Source: Bedellia somnulentella (taxonomy: Eukaryota; Arthropoda; Insecta; Lepidoptera; Bedelliidae). From it: a stretch of 64,000 nt of DNA. The stretch covers positions 17,089,018 to 17,153,017 of the forward strand of contig OY755187.1 in NCBI GenBank assembly GCA_963576735.1, in the 5' to 3' direction. This document shows, piece after piece, positions 53,440 through 63,208 of this stretch. The translations under genes and the position numbers were made by a program. How positions within the stretch are numbered: the first letter of the stretch is position 1; every line of letters begins with the position of its first letter. The notes beneath the pieces were generated by a model that was not told the DNA's origin, made no database searches, and saw nothing but the letters and a program-made list of their open reading frames with translations.

Positions 53440-54055
53440 TGATAACTTTACAAACATACTTATAAGTCAAACTAAGAACCTCCTTTTTTCGAGTCGGTTA
53501 AAGAACTTAAACCTTTTCCTGAATGTAATAACATAAACTGATAACTCTTTGTCTAATAATAACTAAGAACCTTCAAACTTACATACATACTTATAGGTGA
53601 AACTTAGAAACTACTTTTTTGAGACGGTTAGATCACTAAAACCTTCTCCTGAAAGTAACAAGTACTTTTCTGAAAGCCGCATCCAAATAGCTTAAGCGAA
53701 ACGCGAGATAATCGCCGACCAACATACATACATGCAGGTCAAACACAGAACCTCCTTTCTTTTAGAGTCGGTTAAAGCACTAAACCCATCTCCTAAATGT
53801 AACGATTACTTTTCTGAAAACCGCATCCAAATAGCTTAAGCCAAACGTGAGATAACCGCGGACCAACAGACATACATACAGGTCAAACACAGAACCTCCT
53901 TTCTTTTTTTGGTCGGTTAAAGCACTAAAACCTTCTCTTAAATGTAACGAATACTTTCCTGAAAACCGCATCCAAATAGCTTAGGCCAAACGCGAGATAA
54001 TCGCGGACAATTATACATACATACAAACAATCGAACATAGAACCTCCTTTTTTAG
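53440..54055 (+). repeat. Tandem repeat, unit about 140 bp, four copies
   Basis: Each unit holds 'gagtcggttaaagcactaaa', 'ccgcatccaaatagcttaag', 'acgcgagataatcg' and 'catacatacaggtcaaacac'. The second to fourth units are closest. A related single unit tail ('tttgaagtcggttaaaa') appears near 55400 and 56910. Confidence 0.8.
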
Positions 54056-55405
54056 GGTTCCGTAGCCAAATGGCAAAAATGGGGCCCTTATAGATTCGTC
54101 ATGTCTGTCTGTCTGTCCGTTCGTCCGTCCGTATGTCACAGCCAGTTTATTCCGAAACTATAAGAACTTCATCATTGAAAATTGGTGCGCAGATGTATTC
54201 TGTAAACCGCATTAAGATTTTAAAATAAAATCTGAAAAAAAAAGCAAAATTTTTAGGGTTCCCCATACATAGAACTGAAACTAAAAATTTTTTTTTTCAT
54301 CAAACCAATATGTGTGGGGTATCTATCAAAAGGTATTTGAAAATGATGCTGAGGTTTCTTATATCATTTTTTTCAAAACTGAATAGTTTGCGCGAGAGAC
54401 TTTTCCAAAGTGGTAAAATGTGTCCCCCCCCCCGTAACTTCTAAAATATGGTCATGATAAAACTGAAAAAAATATATGATGTGTATTACTATACAAACTA
54501 CTAACGAAAATTGGTTTGAATGAGATCAAGCCAGTAGTTCTATTTTTAAACGTCATAAATCAAATTACATACATACATACATACATATTCTCACGCCGTT
54601 AGTTCCCATTGGGGTAGGCAGAGACTATCGATCGCCACTTTGTACGATCCTGGCAAACCTCTCTAGCTTCATTCACATCCATCAATCTTTTCATACATGC
54701 TCTTTTATTCTTCGTACTTCGGACACCTGCCTTTTTGAGCACATTTTCTATTTGATCTAAATGTGTCCTCCGAGGTCGTCCTCTACTAACATTACCTTCC
54801 ACATTGGCTCTATATATCTCTTTCACCACTTTACTGTCATTCATCCTCTCTATGTGCCCAAACCATCTCAACATTCCTTTTTCTATCTTTCTTACAATAT
54901 CATCTTTTACACCACACCTTTCACGAATCACATCATTCCTCACACGATCACATAACCTTACATTACAAACTTTTCTGAGGGATCTCATTTCTACTGCAAA
55001 TTACTTACCTAATTTATTAATTTCACTGAAATATATAACAATAATTTTACTATCACAGGCCTTACGCATAAAACGTGAACCATTGTTTTCTTATAGTAAA
55101 TCAGTGATAAGTAAATAACATTTAAATTTGCTCTGCGCTCAGAGCGTGGCTCAGTCATCCCCGCGCGGTCCCCGCCCGAGATATCGGTAGCGCGGGACGG
55201 GAGAGGACCGCGCGGAGAGGGGGAACGTCGCCAAGTGCGCTAACCCGAACAGTAGTAGTAGTATAGTAGAACACACGTCAATCAAACTTACAACGAACTA
55301 CAAAAACTTGTATATTACTATGTTACCTACCTGCTGCTAGTGCTGCTACGGAACCCTTCATTAGCGAGTCCATCTCGCTCTTGGCCGTTTTTTTTTTGAA
55401 GTCGG
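54056..55405. mobile_element. Repeat bounded by inverted GGGTTCCGTAGC ends
   Basis: GGGTTCCGTAGCC (from 54056) and GCTACGGAACCC (to about 55360) face each other. I recognise the right side, continuing GCGAGTCCATCTCGCTCTTG and a T run, as a very common lepidopteran repeat end. The interior has a (GTCT)n stretch, a C run at 54425, and an RTE-like LINE fragment inserted at about 54580-54990. No gene of its own is evident. Confidence 0.55.
54585..54990 (-). pseudogene. RTE-like LINE ORF, C-terminal fragment
   Basis: The 129-codon open frame shows MLRWFGHIERMNDSKVVKEI, SRGRPRRTHLDQIE and RACMKRLMDVNEAREVCQDR, the C-terminal block usual in RTE-type reverse transcriptases. It ends near the conserved 'cccattggggtaggcagaga' 3' end with (ATGT)n tail in reverse. 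It is 5' truncated. Confidence 0.75.
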
Positions 55406-55529
55406 TTAAAAACAGAATTAAGATAGTGTTTTGGTATTTTGGATGTAACCGGATGCAAAAAATGTAGTCCACGCGGACGTAGTCGCGCGCAAAAAGCTAG
55501 TTATTTTGTATTTTTGTTTACATTACATA

Positions 55530-55828
55530 CGTACATACATATACTCACGCCACTAATTCCCATTGGGGTAGGCAGAGACTGTCGATCGCCACTTCGTACG
55601 ATCCTGGCAAACCTCTCTAGCTTCGTTTACATCCTTCAATCTTTTCATACATGCTTTCATACTTTGGACGCTTGCCTTTTTAGCACACTTTCAATTTGGT
55701 CCAAGTGTGTCTTCCGTGGCGTCCTGTCCTCTACTAACATTACTTTCCACATTAGCTCTATAGATACCTTTTACCAATTTCCATGTGCCCAAACCATCTC
55801 AACATTCCTTTTTCTATCTTATTTACAA
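55530..55828 (-). pseudogene. Second RTE-like LINE fragment, cut by Hel-K
   Basis: It is homologous to 54585-54905 but with small gaps and shifts. It ends at 'ctatcttatttacaa', where Hel-K begins, and its next bases, 'tatcatcttttacaccacac', lie beyond Hel-K at 59685-59704. The first copy shows the uninterrupted site at 54890-54910. Confidence 0.78.
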
Positions 55829-58158
55829 CTAGCTGACCCGACAGACTTCGTACTGTAAGCTTATTACAAAATTATAGGCGTTTTTTCCGATACTCTTAGT
55901 TCAATCAGCCGTGAATATTTTATTGATCATTTTTTTCCGGGATGTAAAGTATTTGGATCATTATCTTGCATTCTGCCAAATTTCATTCACGCAAATTATG
56001 TACTTGAGGAGCCTTTTCGCCTCAAACACACAAACAACCGAAACTTTCAAGGTTTCAACTTTCATTCAAGTAAGTAAGTATTAGGCCGTGCGACAGTTAC
56101 TGTACCTATTATTCTTCGTATTTCCGGTATTTCTATTATTATACGATATTAAATAGGCTCAACTATATGTAACTTTACATTGTTCTTGAAATCCCTCGAA
56201 AGGCGATGGTCTACAATTCTACATCTCAAGAAAGACTCAAACGTTCACGCCGAATATCCCCGAAGGGGTTAGCAGAGGTAGTAATACTTCTGAATATCAC
56301 GTGACATTGTCACCTGTTGTTCAGAGTACCCACGCTTTGCTTGGACCCACGTTCTCACGTTATACAGAGCAGGCCTATCGGCGTTTTGAACAAATACACT
56401 GTGACATGATTGTGAGTTTCGACAGTCCCCTCGATATCCTGGGATGCCATCATCAGATCCTGGTCTTATGGTACTTTCTCGGTAACAATAACATAACAAA
56501 AGAAATGTTGAGTGAACCTGTATTATCTTCATAAAAGCTACGAAGAGGAGCATAAATCTTTATAGAATGGTGAAAGAACTGTTTCCTAACTCCTAGTGAT
56601 TAAGGACCCACACCTTCCATCATCAGCTCAGCAGCATAACAATATGATTTTCAGAAGCAAATGCCAATACTTGTTCATAAAATATGTAAAACGCGGTACA
56701 TTTGCCTATAAAATTTCAGGGTTCCCCTCGATTTCTCCAAGATCCCATCATCAGACCCTGACATCCTCACCATGGTACCAATCCGGGAGTATCTTCTTTT
56801 GAACAAAAAATAATAATCAAAATCGGTTCACAAATGGCGAAGTAATCGGCGAACATACATAAAAAAAAAAAAAAAAAAAATTTACGGTCGAATTGAGAAC
56901 ACTCCTTTTTTTGAAGTCGGTTAAAAATCAATTGTAAACTTGAAACGAAGCGCCGCGCCGCGCCGCACTGAAAATTTCATAATTCGACACAACCATCAAT
57001 GTTGTCTGCCCTCACGTGTCTGCCCGTTCGGGTCGCGCACCTCAACATGAGCCCACCCCCACCACCGCACCGCCGTCGCCGCCGCGCGCCGCCACTGTCA
57101 TGCTATGCGGACCGACCGACTGACACAACGACGGAACGCAGCCGCCGCCGCCGCCATCTCTGCCCTCGGCATTGTAAATGCATCTTGTGTATTAATATTA
57201 ACATAAAAGTGTTATGTGATATCTGGGGGCACGGCAGTGCCCCTGCCAAGTCTCGAGCAAAACGGGCACGGCCGTACCATCTTTTCTCGAAACGGTTCGC
57301 GGCTGTTTCGCCCCCCCCTATATCTTCGACGTGGACAAAGCTAGGAGTTTAGGTTTTCGGTGAATAATAGTAGGCATTAGAACAAGCTTAAGTTCGAAAT
57401 TACACGCCAAATGAATTAATAGTTTAGGAGTTACGGTCGATCAAAGTTACACCATTTTGTCACTCACTGACTCACTGACAGATCATCAAAAATCTAAGGT
57501 ACTTCTAGCAGACTTAGAAACTTCAAATTTTGCACCAAGATAGGTCATTAGCCACATATAAAGGAAAAATTATAAAAACATTAAAAAATTATATGCCATA
57601 GAAAACAATTTTATATTTGCGGTTTGGCAAGAACATTATGTATGGATTTTGACTGCATTGTTAACTTTGTTCGTTGTTCAAGTACCTATTCAATTGGATG
57701 AATACATACATAGAATAGAAAAGAATAATATAAATGTAATACATAGACTATCATTAATACAAATTAATACATAAAGTTCATTAAATTAATAAAGCTAAAA
57801 CTCCATTGTATTGCGATAAATATTGTATGAGCGCTCGATAGATGGCGTTGTACCTGTCTGAATCGCTCTATGGTTTCGTTACAAAGCGCAGTGTAAGTAG
57901 TACTTCAAAATAATTCGATAATATTCATTTGATACATCTGTCAATGAAAACCCATTTCGAAACTAAAAAATATTGTAGTGATAATTGATATTCGGAGAAC
58001 TTTACGTGTTATTTAGTTTAGTTTAGTTATAGTTTGTAAGTTAGTAGATATATATTTATTTAGTTAGTTATTTGTTAGTTAGTTTAGTTCTATTTAGTTT
58101 GCATATATATATAAGTTTAAGCCCTATTGTTATAGAAGTAATTGTAAATATAGTGTAA

Positions 58159-58518
58159 TGGAACGTGAAATATTGTACATGAATGGCGACCTTTGTCCAC
58201 ACAGAGTCATCTCTATTCCTGGAGATGGGTCGTGTTTATTTCATTCGTTGTCATACAGCATATATGGGAGTTTTCAGTCGTCAAACGATAAGGGAATTTT
58301 AGTAGTATCAAAGCTCAGGAGACAGCAATAGCTGAATATAATCGACTCCGAAGTATATATCGCCCAGACTTGTCTACCTTAGAAGTAACGAAGCCTCAGA
58401 GAAGAAACAAAAGAGATAGAGACAGAGAATGGGTTCTAAGCAAAGCAGTAGCTGACGTCCAAGAAATTGTGAGGTCACCTAAAAGTAAAAGAAAGAAATA
58501 CACTTACAAAAAATAAAT
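58159..58518 (+). pseudogene. OTU-type cysteine protease remnant
   Basis: ATG at 58159 opens MEREILYMNGDLCPHRVI then PGDGSCLFHSLSYSIYG, the OTU catalytic block with its Asp-Gly-x-Cys core. After SNDKGILVVS the frame is lost. In another frame AQETAIAEYNRLRSIYRPDL, REWVLSKAVADVQEIV and a Lys-rich end (KSKRKKYTYKK, stop at 58516) follow. The middle of the OTU domain, including the catalytic His, is missing. OTU domains are found in several Helitron and other transposon proteins; here it is probably the cargo or gene of Z2. Confidence 0.7.
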
Positions 58519-58522
58519 GAGA

Positions 58523-59216
58523 TCCCACCAAAAACATTAAATGTAAAAAAATGCCAAGTCTCTCGATGCAGTCTTTCCATCGTAAAAAGTTTTGAGATCT
58601 CATAGAAGCCAAGTCCTATTCAAAATATTTCGTAGTTATAAATCAACATTTAGTAAATGTATCAATAGTTTTCTTTATATTATAATTATAGTGACTTGGC
58701 AATGAGCACAAATTAAAAGCTGCTTGCTGCCTGGAATTATGTGCAAATGTTACTGACGAGACCAGTGATCAGATTATTTGTTATGTGTGAATCATGATGG
58801 TCACTACCGACTACATTCTCCAATACAATAATTAAGAATACCTTACGGGCCATCGCTTTATGAAAGTAAATGAATCGAGAGTGCACTAAGACTGACTGCC
58901 GTTGCCGAAATTCGGTTGGGACGACACGGATAAACCAACAGAAAATTAATTTTGTGATATTAATGTTTACGCATGCGGTGTGTGTAACTTTAAACTCCTC
59001 CAAATATGCCGTTTTATTTGTTTCTTCTTGTGCTCATTGCCAAGTCACTATAATTATAATATAAAGAAAACTATTGATACAATTACTAAATGTTGATTTA
59101 TAACTACGAAATATTTTGAATAGGACTTGGCTTCTATGAGATCTCAAAACTTTTTACGATGGAAAGACTGCATCGAGAGACTTGGCATTTTTTTACATTT
59201 AATGTTTTTGGTGGGA
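58523..59216. repeat. Foldback, arms about 188 bp
   Basis: The left arm (58523-58710) and right arm (59029-59216) are inverted copies, starting TCCCACCAAAAACATTAAAT on both sides, with a 318 bp unique centre. Only the outer 30 bases resemble the foldback at 6761-7212. Confidence 0.9.
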
Positions 59217-59708
59217 TGTATATATTCGGAATCCTCATTTCATCAGCTTTAATTTGATATGCATTTTGGGTCATTTGCACAACGCCATCTATCGGACTTT
59301 GGATTCCAACTATCAACATTAGTTCTATATTTAGACTTAAGATGTCGTTGCAAGTACTATACTGAATTGCGTAACGTAATATTTTTCTTCTTGAACTCAC
59401 AAAATTAATCATATCTTTTGATAGAGTGAACCGATTTCGATGAAACAAAAACTAAGTTATACCTCAAGTTACGTTTAATTTTTGTATATAAACATTTTCA
59501 GCATTGAATTCGTAGATTTTACGTGATGTGCGCACAAACAAACATATAAACAGACAAACAGATAAAAATTGAAAAAATGATGGAAATGGGTTCTGTTACT
59601 TATCTGTTCACACGCTGGCTATTTTTTTGTCAATTTCTTCAATGTACAAAAATGACTTTTCTACAGATTTATTATATGTAAAGATATCATCTTTTACACC
59701 ACACCTTT

Positions 59709-59984
59709 CATTCATTCATTTTGGTTTAAAGTTATTTTATTTGATTAATTCTTAAGTTTATATTATTAGTAGTTTTCTTATTATACTTTTGATATTTATC
59801 TAATAGTAATTTTAAAGGTCAGCCCGCCCCAGTAAACAACTGAAAATCATGCGTGAAGCAAATTTCAACGCTGAGGTGGATCCCATTTTCATTTCTGTGA
59901 CAAACAAAATTGCTGTTATAATCGTAGCTTCTTCTTCATTTAATGTATATTTCTGTTATTTTTGTTTTTGTTTTACATGTTGGC
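59709..59984. other. Spacer, nothing recognised
   Basis: Apart from a short (TTCA)n run at its start, no repeat match or open frame was found. Confidence 0.3.
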
Positions 59985-60240
59985 TGCTGTGTAGTGTCGG
60001 CTGAGAATAACACTACCCCATTTCTTCCCATGGGTGATTGTAAGAGACCACTAAGGGTGTCGGGGCTTTAAGTGATTTTTGGGCGATGCGGTTGGATACC
60101 CATCACCAAAATAAATTATTCTACAATATTTTCCTAACTTAACTTTCAAAAGTGGCTGAAGAATTTTCTGATTCTCAAGCTCTGGTTACCCCTTTTACGG
60201 ATTTATAGTCGTGAGTATATGTATGTATGTTATACATTTT
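59985..60240 (+). mobile_element. SINE-S repeat
   Basis: It has the same order of blocks as 52240-52530: 'gtgtagtgtcggct', 'cccatgggtgattgtaagag', 'gggcgatgcggttggatacc', 'aaaagtggctgaagaatttt' and a GTGAGTATATGTATGT tail. Confidence 0.7.
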
Positions 60241-60904
60241 TATGTGATTATGTTGCTGAACTTTGTATGTCTGAGTAGTGAAAATAAATGTTTTATCTAT
60301 CTAATTTATCATTTTTTAACAAGCTACTCAAAGTCAGTTGAAGGTTGAAAAGAGCATGTAGAGTTGTATGTGGGGGAAGCAATAGAGATTTGTCAGGATC
60401 GTGCAAAGTGACGTTCGATAATTTTTGCTCCTTATCGGGGATAATGGGCGTGACTGTAAGTGAGTAAGAAGAAATACAGAATGATCTATTGTTAGAATCC
60501 AAAAAACTCCTTTGGCGATTCATCGTTTAATTAACTTCGGAATACAGAGGTTTTCAATGCAATTAAATGTTCGTTTGCAATTAATTTAAATGTTTTCAAT
60601 GCAATTAAGGGTTCTCTACCAAAAGTTATGACGGGACCCTGTTACCAAGACTTCGCTCTCTCTCCGTCCCCCGTCCGCCACTAGGCTCATCTAAAGAATC
60701 GTGATAATAAGACAGTTACATTTCAAACATGAGCCTCTGTCGCTATAACAAGAGATACTAAGAACTGAACATTTGAATTAGTAGGGGTGCTCCTATGCAG
60801 TCAAATTAATTGTCCAAAAGTGGCTGACGAATTGTTAATTCCGAATTTGGGATTTATAAATCGTAAGTATATATAAGTTTGCTGTGTACATTCATACATC
60901 TATA
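60241..60904. other. Mixed repeat fragments, no gene
   Basis: It contains a LINE-like 3' scrap ('gaaaataaatgttttatcta'), short direct repeats of 'tttcaatgcaattaa' (60552 and 60595) and a partial SINE-S end (60805-60880). The 76-codon minus frame at 60293-60523 has no recognisable motif. Confidence 0.4.
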
Positions 60905-61209
60905 CTTATAACTAGGTTGGCATGGGACCGTCGGATGCCAATAAAAGGACCGAAACGAGCAATTGCCTGATTCTCAGATATTACTTATCGTTGAATTATT
61001 TATTCTACAAATATCTCAACACGCGTTGCTATGCAATTGAATCTACACAAAACTGCAAAGGAGTTAGAGTCCTGATTTTTGAAAACTTGAATTGTTAACA
61101 ATTTTTAACACGCTTTTATTAGGTCGACCTGTATGTATGTAACTATGTAATCAAATCTAAGAAAACTAATTTAACCATCTTCTAAAGGTCATAGCGTTAT
61201 GAAAATTGG

Positions 61210-61770
61210 CAGTTTTATGTGATTTCGATGACAATACAATAATATGGTACTGTCGAGCTGATCTGATGATGGAGCCGGAAGATATGAACTGGAACTTCAT
61301 GATGGATGATCGTATCATAGCCGTGTTTGGACTTGTTAAAAAGGTCTTGTAATGAACGTTGACCATGATTAGGTTTCAAGGTCTGATGATGAAGCCGGAA
61401 GATAGGCACCAGCATTCCATGATGAAATATCGTATCATAGCCGTGTTTGGACTTTTTAGAAAGGTCTTGTAATGAACCTTGACCACGATTAGGTTTCAAA
61501 GTCTGAATACAATAATATGGTACTGTCGAGCACATCTGATGATGGAGCCGGAAGATATTAACTGGAACTTAATGATGGATGATCGTATAATAGCCGTATT
61601 TGGACTTGTTAGAAAGGTCTTGTATTGAACTTTGACCACGAAATGAACTTTGACCACGATTAGGTTTCAAGGTCTGAATACAATAATATGGTACTATCGA
61701 ACTGATCTGATGATGGAGCCGGAAGATTTGAACTGGAACTTCATTATGAATATTAGCATATGATATATCG
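61210..61770 (+). repeat. Tandem repeat in FB-Y, 3-4 units
   Basis: Same units as 49190-49700, starting near 61259, 61382, 61536 and 61706. A short internal duplication ('gaactttgaccacga', twice at 61627-61660) is private to this copy. Confidence 0.85.
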
Positions 61771-62110
61771 TTACCAACCCATAACGTCCCACTGCTGGGC
61801 ACGGGTCTCTTCCGTGGGGAAGGTATTAGCCATACTTCACCACGGGGGCCAGCCGGGTTGGTGGAGGTTTGTTAGGCTAGTGGTCACCTTACCGTTAGAT
61901 GTTATCAAGCCGCCCGTTTGGGTCTCTGACAAAGCTTGACGACTGCTATCTTACGATAACAACCGGCACCAACGGCTTTACGTGCCTTACGAAGCACGGT
62001 AGCGCCCGAGATAAATACCACTAGGCGGTTACCCATCCGTGGACGGACCGCAGCTCGCGTTGCTTAACTCGTAAATACGATCACATCAGTCCAACTGAGC
62101 TACAGGCGCT
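61771..62110 (-). mobile_element. SINE-2, full-length with tRNA-like head
   Basis: On the minus strand it starts GCGCCTGTAGCTCAGTTGG, a good pol III A box; a B box is not clear. The body has 'gtaaggtgaccactagccta' and 'cccgtgcccagcagtgggac', which I recognise as a widespread lepidopteran SINE type. The FB-X copy is cut at the equivalent of 62025. Confidence 0.7.
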
Positions 62111-62129
62111 ACTACGATACGAAGTATAT

Positions 62130-62385
62130 TGACGTGTAAATGGGGTAGTAGCTTGTTAAAGATCCCACCCAAGCCAAGGGGAGAAACGTGCCGAGGGCTG
62201 AATGTAATGAGGGTGGTTAAAAATGTCATGTCGCTAGCGTCACCTCAGGGAACCGGGCGAAACCCTGTTGTAAGTAGCCTTGCTCCTCTACTCGGACCTC
62301 TGGGGGGGTTGAGATGCAGAGGATGCGGGCTCATTCGTCTATTTGAAATAAATGTTGAAAACATGCCATTAGCAAAGACTAAAAA
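62130..62385 (+). other. Helentron leader fragment
   Basis: It resembles 2490-2680 ('gtgccgagggctga', 'cctcagggaaccgggcgaaa') and ends in a short open start MPLAKTKKHKIN. It sits next to the helicase scrap, so FB-Y may descend from an internally deleted Helentron. Confidence 0.5.
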
Positions 62386-62401
62386 GCATAAAATAAATTA
62401 A

Positions 62402-62915
62402 TAGTTTAAAAAACACTAAAAAACACGCTTTGATAAGTGCACTTAAAAGTCAAAAATAAATTACGGGTCGTTCAAGTTGTCTGTATTTCTGGGCTGAAGT
62501 GTAAACTATGTGCTTTTAATTATAATATTTGATTGTAAAAGCGTGGGGCGCTGGAAAAGGAAAAACTTTCTTGTAAACAAATACACAAACAAGAACTCTA
62601 CATTTTGTCTCTGTTGACTAGTACTTTGAACAGACTGTTTAATATAGAGCCACCAACTAGTGGTGCTGCAACTCTAGTAAGAGTGCCGATCTCTGTAACC
62701 TGCTTCCCGAAACATCGCTTAACTTGATTTCTTAGCAAGGTAAACAAAAAATATTTCCTTTTCCAGCGCTCCCCGCTTTTACAATCAAATATTATAATTA
62801 AAAGCACATAGTTTACACTTCAGCCCAGAAATACAGACAACTTGAACGACCCGTAATTTATTTTTGACTTTTAAGTGCACTTATCAAAGCGTGTTTTTTA
62901 GTGTTTTTTAAACTA
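62402..62915. repeat. Foldback with helicase scrap
   Basis: The arms are 62402-62570 and 62750-62915 (about 165 bp, few mismatches), both starting TAGTTTAAAAAACACTAAAA. The minus frame 62598-62807 reads FLFTLLRNQVKRCFGKQVTE and RVAAPLVGGSILN, homologous to the Helentron helicase. The FB-X version is at 49982-50445 with a shortened right arm. Confidence 0.85.
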
Positions 62916-63208
62916 TTTTATTGTTGAGAATAACATATACATATGCGTTTATATAAATTCTATTTTCACGCGCTGGCATTGTTTACGTAATTTTTCAATA
63001 GACTGACATTGTAATTTTTTAATGGTGATATTCCTACGTGGTACATCCAATTTTTATCAAAATTGACATAAACCATCTAGACATGGTTCTTGACCACCGT
63101 CAAAAATTTCAGGGTTCTCAGTTGAGTCGTTTGGGAGGAGTACGATCACAACGAAATGCATAAGTCGGGGGTAAATGGAGCTTCGCTCGCTACGCTCGCT
63201 TCGCTCCA

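Larger units (their letters stand above)
57222..59216. mobile_element. Z2, OTU-carrying element with terminal hairpin and foldback
   Basis: The insertion in Hel-K lies between A (57221) and T (59217). Hel-F has the empty site (GATA|TGTATATATT at about 29877-29890), so there is no target duplication. The left end has hairpin GGGGCAC-GGCA-GTGCCCC (57226-57243), and the right end is a foldback ending TCCCACCAAAAACATT on the minus strand. Between them is an OTU-like broken ORF on the plus strand. The layout matches Z1. The class is not identified; the lack of target duplication and the hairpin recall rolling-circle elements. Confidence 0.6.
55829..59684 (-). mobile_element. Hel-K, 3.9 kb Helitron with nested element Z2
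   Basis: The reversed 3' end CTAGCTGACCCGACAGACTT follows A (55828). The reversed 5' end closes ATATGTAAAGA before T (59685). The RTE paralogue supplies the empty site. It includes a GC-rich block (56945-57213), a poly-A of about 20 (56862-56881), Z2, and the 5' region (59218-59684) with a 'caaacagacaaacagata' microsatellite. The 55880-56110 part resembles the 5' region of other Helitrons, so another Helitron piece may be nested there. DNA at 56110-56900 shows no recognisable gene. Confidence 0.8.
60905..63208. mobile_element. FB-Y, foldback-type composite element
   Basis: The left module (60908-61075) is the reverse of FB-X's right module (50637-50850). The core (61090-62025) is nearly identical to, and in the same orientation as, 49060-49981. 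The right module (62930-63205) is the reverse of FB-X's left module (48780-49056). It additionally holds a full-length SINE-2 head and a Helentron leader fragment. The right edge abuts H1-e. Confidence 0.65.

Noticed and set aside
54761..55118. Plus-strand frames over the RTE fragment
   Set aside because: They are on the opposite strand to the recognisable RTE protein (54585-54990, minus) and show no motif of their own.
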